A stretch of 64,000 nucleotides of DNA, taken from NCBI RefSeq assembly GCF_022965805.1, contig NW_027331482.1, forward strand, positions 36,001 to 100,000. The letters run 5' to 3'. The translations under genes were made by a program, and so were the position numbers. Every line of letters starts with the position of its first letter. Position 1 is the stretch's first letter. Source of the stretch: Primulina eburnea (Eukaryota > Streptophyta > Magnoliopsida > Lamiales > Gesneriaceae). Below, in pieces: positions 59,577-64,000 of the stretch. The notes beneath the pieces were generated by a model. That model saw only the letters and a program-made list of their open reading frames with translations. It was not told where the DNA came from and ran no database searches.

Positions 59577-61092
59577 TGTAATGCACGAGAATTATCGAAT
59601 TGATAAACCAAGATTATTAATCTTCGTTAACGTGAGACTCGGAAGATATGAGAATGCATGACATGCATTGAGGGAAGAAAAGACAAGATTATAAGGTGTT
59701 GCAACGATAAAAAATTAGAAATTTAGAAGTTTGCAAGACCGCACCCGCGGTGCCAGCACGACCGCACCCGCGGTGCATGTGAAGAAATTTCGAAGGTGAT
59801 CCCGTAGCCACACCGCACCCGCGGTATTAGACGGAGCGCACCTGCGCTAATGACACCGCTCCCGCGGTCTTGTAGGAAGCGCACCCGCGGTCTGAGCTGC
59901 CGAGAAATGTAGTGATAGACATGGCATGAGCGCACCCGCGGTGCATGTATGACCGCACCCGCAGTGCGAATTCCTCAGAAACTTCAGAAAGGGCCGAGCT
60001 GTTGAGAGAAAAATCCTTACGCCTTTTAGATTTGTGATTTTGAAGAATCCGTGTATCAGAATTCGAATCCGAAAGCAGTATCGTGTTCCTCTCGACACGA
60101 GCTACACAAGGACATTTGATATGGATAGATCATCGTCTTCGTCAGACGGAGAAGACAAAGGTATAAGTCAATGTGGTATTGGGAGATGGACTTGAGTCGG
60201 TTTGGACTTGAGTTTCCCTAAATCACATACTTTACTTTATTGCATTGATATTTGCATTGAATTGATGATGTACTTGTTCTCTTGATTTTAGATGACAGGT
60301 ATTAGACGATTTATCTTGTGACAGAAGTGCCTGATAGTGGTGGAATCGCCACGGGCACATTGCACGATGTCTCAAGATAGGATATTAAAGATATAACTGC
60401 AGTCCATGACGGATAAGTCAGGACACCGGATGTTTGGTTATATCGAGTAATAGGAAATGGGAATTCGTCTATTACGGAATTCGATATAGGAATACCAGGA
60501 TATTGGTTATATCGAGTAATAGGAATACGGTTCCTTCTATTACGGAATTCGATATAGGAATACCACATCTGGAAACCGGGATCCCTGGACTAGGATTGAG
60601 TCTAGTCTGAATCGTAGAATTATGTCGACAGATTAATATTGATTATGTTTCAGACTTTGATAGATATATCGGTTACCTGATTACATGCTTTATATTGTTT
60701 TATATGATTGCATGTTTCGTTGATTTATACTGGGATTTATTCTCACCGGAATTATCCGGCTGTTGTCTTGTTTTGTATGTGTGCATGACAACAAGTGGGG
60801 CTGGATCAGGGTCGAGATGACGATGAGAGAAGACAAGTTAGCGTGGTGATTCCGGACTTATTGTAGATTAATTCTAAATACTAGAAGTTTAGTATTTGAA
60901 CCTTAGACTTAGGTTGTACAGAATTGTACTTTTATACTAAATTGTAGTTTTGTACAAAGATGTATATTATGTAGATTCCATTACCTTCCGCAGTTACATT
61001 TTAAAAAGAAAAATTTTTAGACCCTATATATCTGAATTGATAATTAAATCCCAAAGACGATTAAGAAGATGATTAGCGTCCGGGTCCCCACA
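59577..61092 (+). repeat. NA7 3' LTR (1516 bp)
   Basis: Same ends as the 5' LTR (TGTAATGCACGAG here). It lacks about 70 bp between the last dyad (59952-59965) and AATTCCTCAG, removing the TATA region. Otherwise only scattered differences from the 5' LTR. Confidence 0.92.
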
Positions 61093-61097
61093 TGTTA
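61093..61097. repeat. Right target-site duplication TGTTA of NA7
   Basis: Pairs with 54136-54140. Confidence 0.9.
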
Positions 61098-62354
61098 TGT
61101 CCCATTGTGTTGCATTTATTATTTAGATTTCATGCATTTTGTGTTATTTAAGCATAATTTATATTTTCTTGTTGCTCATATGTTTAGTTGGTGAAAATGC
61201 AGGAAATTCGTGCATAAACCAAAGAAATTCGAGAGACCTTCGCCCGGGCTCATATTTATGTCCGCCCGGGCGCATTCAAGGTGTGAGAAAAAGAATTTTT
61301 GCGAGTTCCGCCCGGGCCTGTCAAATAAAAATTAAAATTTAAGATCAGCGCAAGCCATGCGCCCGGGCGGAAACTTATGTCCGCCCAGGCATGTTTGAAA
61401 ATTAGGAAAGATTTTTTTGGACGATTTCTTCCCTTAATTATGAAGGTGGAGGATATGGTATGGTGTGGAGGCACAAAATCAGGGATGATTCATCATTATT
61501 CAGAGCCACCACAAGCCGTGGAGAGGAATTGGTGCTTGGATTGAAGATTCGAAGATTCGAAGATTTTCGGGCACAGCTCTTCATAGATCTTGTCTAGTCT
61601 AGTATTTCTAATCTAGTTTTTATCATTTAAACATTGTTATGTTTATTTTTACTATGAATTCTAGTAGCTAACTTTAAATATTTGTTGGGATTGAAGGGGA
61701 TCCTACCCCAGACTTTGATTTAATTAATTTATATATTTATTGTTGCTTTGTTTTTGAATATGCTACTGTTTTTCATTATGTTGTTAGAGCGTAGCTAACT
61801 TTAACAACGTTTTTATATTGAGAGTGAGTTCGAGAGAATAGCTTGTGATAGGAACGAGTAACATAATCCGTGGATCTACAATTTACATTGACATATGAAA
61901 TTGGATACGCGCCGATAGTCATAGTCCGGTAGGGCGAAAACTAGTGGATTTAATGGATCTACATGCGATTCACTCTTGATAAATAATTAAAGACATTTAA
62001 TTACTTCACTGAATAGAATTAGTTTGGCAGAGAGTGTGTTTAATTGTATAGGAAATCATGTCGGAAATATACAATCACTATCGAACGAATTAATTAAATA
62101 ACAAGGGGTAGTTGAACAAATATTCTCAACAAATTCATTTCTCACTGAATTTTAAATCAACCATTCCAGATATTATATCTCATTATTTAATTCTTGAATA
62201 TTTTTATTTGCATGTTTATTTGAGCATAGTAGTAATAATCAATCAATCAAATGTTCGTTGCTAAAGATTTGATAACTAGAAATAATAATTGTCAAATACA
62301 GTCTTTAGTAGAACGATACTAGTACTCACATATATTATACTATTACTTTACATC
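61098..62354 (+). mobile_element. At6 3' LTR, remainder
   Basis: Continues the Athila-type LTR after NA7. Class C palindromes CGCCCGGGC at 61240-61390. The phrase GAACGATACTAGTACTCAC near 62311-62329 resembles the 3' region of Athila LTRs. The LTR end is cut by L8 at 62355. No gene seen; small ORFs here look accidental. Confidence 0.7.
61240..61390 (+). repeat. Class C palindrome cluster in At6 LTR
   Basis: TTCGCCCGGGCTCA, ATTTATGTCC spacer, CCGCCCGGGCGCA, then TCCGCCCGGGCC, GCGCCCGGGCGG and CCGCCCAGGC. Confidence 0.8.
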
Positions 62355-64000
62355 TGTGGGGACCCGGACACTAATCAATTCTTAATCATCATCAGGATCA
62401 ATTTACTAATCAAGTAATTAGGGTCATAAAATTTTTTTCTTTTTAATGCGGAATGTAGTGAAATCAGACTAATATACAACTCATTATAAAATAAAGTACA
62501 AGTCCTGTACCGTATACAATTCAGTACAAACTAAGGTTCAACATCTACTTTTAAGGGTCAAAACCCTATATACATCAAAGTCCGAAGTCTCCACTTTATC
62601 ACGATCTCTCCTCATCTCCTGGACCCTGATCATGTCCCACCTGTTGTCATGTACACATACAAACAAGACAACAGCCGGATAATTCCGGTGAGAATATAAT
62701 CCCAGTATAAATCAACGAAACATGCAATCATATGATAAACATAAAAGCATGGATAGATAACAGCAATATATATCAAAAGCCGAAATATAATCAATATCAA
62801 ACTGTCGACAATGCTAGTGACTTCACGACTCAGGCTTGACTCAATCCTAGTCTAGGGATCCCGGTTTCCAGATGTGGGTATTCCTATATCGACCAACAGT
62901 AATAGAAAAGACTCCAGTTCTATCCACGTAGATATAATCAAACATCCAGTGTCCTGACCTAACCGTCATGGACTGTGGCCCTATCGCCAATATCCTATCT
63001 TGTGACATCGTGCAATGTGCCCGTAGCGATCCCGCCACTATCAGGCACATCAGTCCCAAGATTCCTATACTATCTTCTGACATCGTGCAATGTGCCCGTG
63101 GCGATCCCGCCACTATCAGGCACATCTTTCCCAAGATTCCTATACTATCTGGTGACATCGTGCAATGTGCCCGTGGCGATCCCACCACTATCAGGCACTT
63201 CAGTCACAAGATTACTCGTCTAATACCTGCTATCTATAATTCAAGAGAACAAGTACATCAATCAAATCAATGTAAATATCAATGCAATAAAGTAAAGTAT
63301 GTGATTTAAGGAAACTCAAGTCTAAACCGACTCCAGTTGATCTCCCAATACCACATTGACTTATACCTTTCGTTTGTAGTTTCGATCTGGAATTCAAACT
63401 CTGTCGATTCCTCAATCTGGTAATGACAATATCAATAATATCATATCAATATACTACTCAAATCGATACCAATCTGATCAATAATTCAATATCAACGGTC
63501 TAACTGCACAATCCCGATATCCCGGTCAATACAACATCACCAGATAATAATTCCCTCAACTCATAATCACTACCGATACAATCTGGTATCATATCTCAGT
63601 CAATTAACTTCAGAAAATTATAACAATTCCATAATCATCCCATTTCTAAATCTGACTTAGATTCTATGATGTCTAACATGTCCAAAACATCATGTATGAA
63701 TTCCATTCAATTCTGACAATATCATAATTTCAAGACATGTCAAAACGTAGTAAAACTTACGTCCAGTTGCAGCTTGTATTGATATGAACACAGTACCGAA
63801 GTCGGATTCAAAATCAGACGGACGGATTTTGCACTGCGATCCTAAGATTCAAGGACAATTTTTACCAACGTTTCCTTCAATTTCCCGTTTCTGAAGATTA
63901 AACGTAAATGTTTATATTTATATATATATATATACACACACACACATACATGCAACAAGGCAAATGGCTCACTCTACGTGCAACACGTCTCGCGCATATG
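62355..64000 (-). mobile_element. L8: minus-strand LTR running off the window
   Basis: Plus-strand start TGTGGGGACCCGGAC. Hairpins C/D near 62640-62700, CCGGGATCCCTAG-type block near 62850, TTGAGTTTCC block near 63310, TA/CA run about 63915-63950, and the first class B dyad (CTCGCGCATATG) at the window edge. The body matches NA7 LTRs closely although NA7 has class A dyads. The U3 start is outside. Confidence 0.85.
62990..63215 (-). repeat. 75-bp minisatellite, three copies, in L8
   Basis: GACATCGTGCAATGTGCCCG begins at 63004, 63079 and 63154, exact 75-bp spacing; the third copy differs slightly. NA7 LTRs have one copy. ORFs across it on both strands follow the repeat period (25 codons) and are not genes. 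Confidence 0.9.

Larger units (their letters stand above)
54141..61092 (+). mobile_element. NA7: complete gag-only element related to the array (6952 bp)
   Basis: 5' LTR 54141-55725, PBS 55731-55742, gag 56171-57106, decayed pol, PPT 59562-59576, 3' LTR 59577-61092, TSD TGTTA. Its LTR starts like the array LTRs, and its gag and pol remnants align with theirs throughout, with clear divergence: a sister subfamily. It lacks the 51-bp LTR-end duplication. Confidence 0.93.

Noticed and set aside
62847..63309. 113-residue repetitive ORFs on both strands
   Set aside because: Produced by the 75-bp minisatellite (divisible by three), not a gene.

Overview
This is nuclear DNA of a flowering plant (probably a eudicot; no closer call is safe) and consists wholly, as far as I can see, of LTR retrotransposons nested inside one another. 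I found no host gene, tRNA, rRNA or prokaryotic feature. Evidence: Ty3/gypsy gag-pol translations (zinc knuckles, DTG protease, FIDD reverse transcriptase, RNase H, HHCC/DDE integrase, chromodomain), primer-binding sites matching initiator tRNA-Met (TGGTATCAGAGC), purine tracts, TG...CA LTR ends and 5-bp target-site duplications.

Layout. 1-1168: 3' part of a plus-strand LTR (R0). 1169-7387 and 27672-28522: minus-strand Tekay/Del-like element Tk1; its gag is split by a 2.06-kb solo LTR (3907-5966, TSD ATATT), and its 5' LTR is split by a 20.3-kb tandem array (7388-27671). The array is LTR-internal-LTR-internal-LTR-internal-LTR, period about 6045 bp, and each internal region carries a gag but only pol remnants. 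28523-33015: Tk2. 33016-37845: Tk3. 37846-38846: Tk4 remnant. All are minus-strand, and each sits in the next one's coding or LTR sequence, so their left halves must lie outside the window. From 38847 to 62354 runs an old plus-strand Athila-type element (At6), split by Tk5 (39084-47548, near-intact 8.5-kb Tekay element, TSD CACAT), by an LTR fragment (50006-50870) and by NA7 (54141-61092, relative of the array elements, TSD TGTTA). 62355-64000: start of another minus-strand LTR (L8).

How the parts relate. Array elements and NA7 form one gag-only, non-autonomous family. They share an ATG-to-ATA change at the ancestral gag start and an Asp-to-Tyr change in the protease active site, yet keep gag open. 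Tk5 has the same U3 palindrome cassette, PBS and PPT and a nearly complete pol, so it (or intact sisters) is the plausible source of enzymes in trans.

Most notable structure outside genes: (i) each sufficiently complete LTR carries a cluster of short GC-rich dyads, upstream of the TATA box where one is visible, in three sequence 'dialects' (ACCGCACCCGCGGT; CGCGCATATGCGCG; CGCTCGGGCGG/CCGCCCGGGCG), with paired arm changes; (ii) the LTR part downstream of TATA holds a series of hairpins with compensatory changes between families, a candidate structured leader RNA; (iii) the tandem array shows a four-gamete pattern indicating exchange among its copies.
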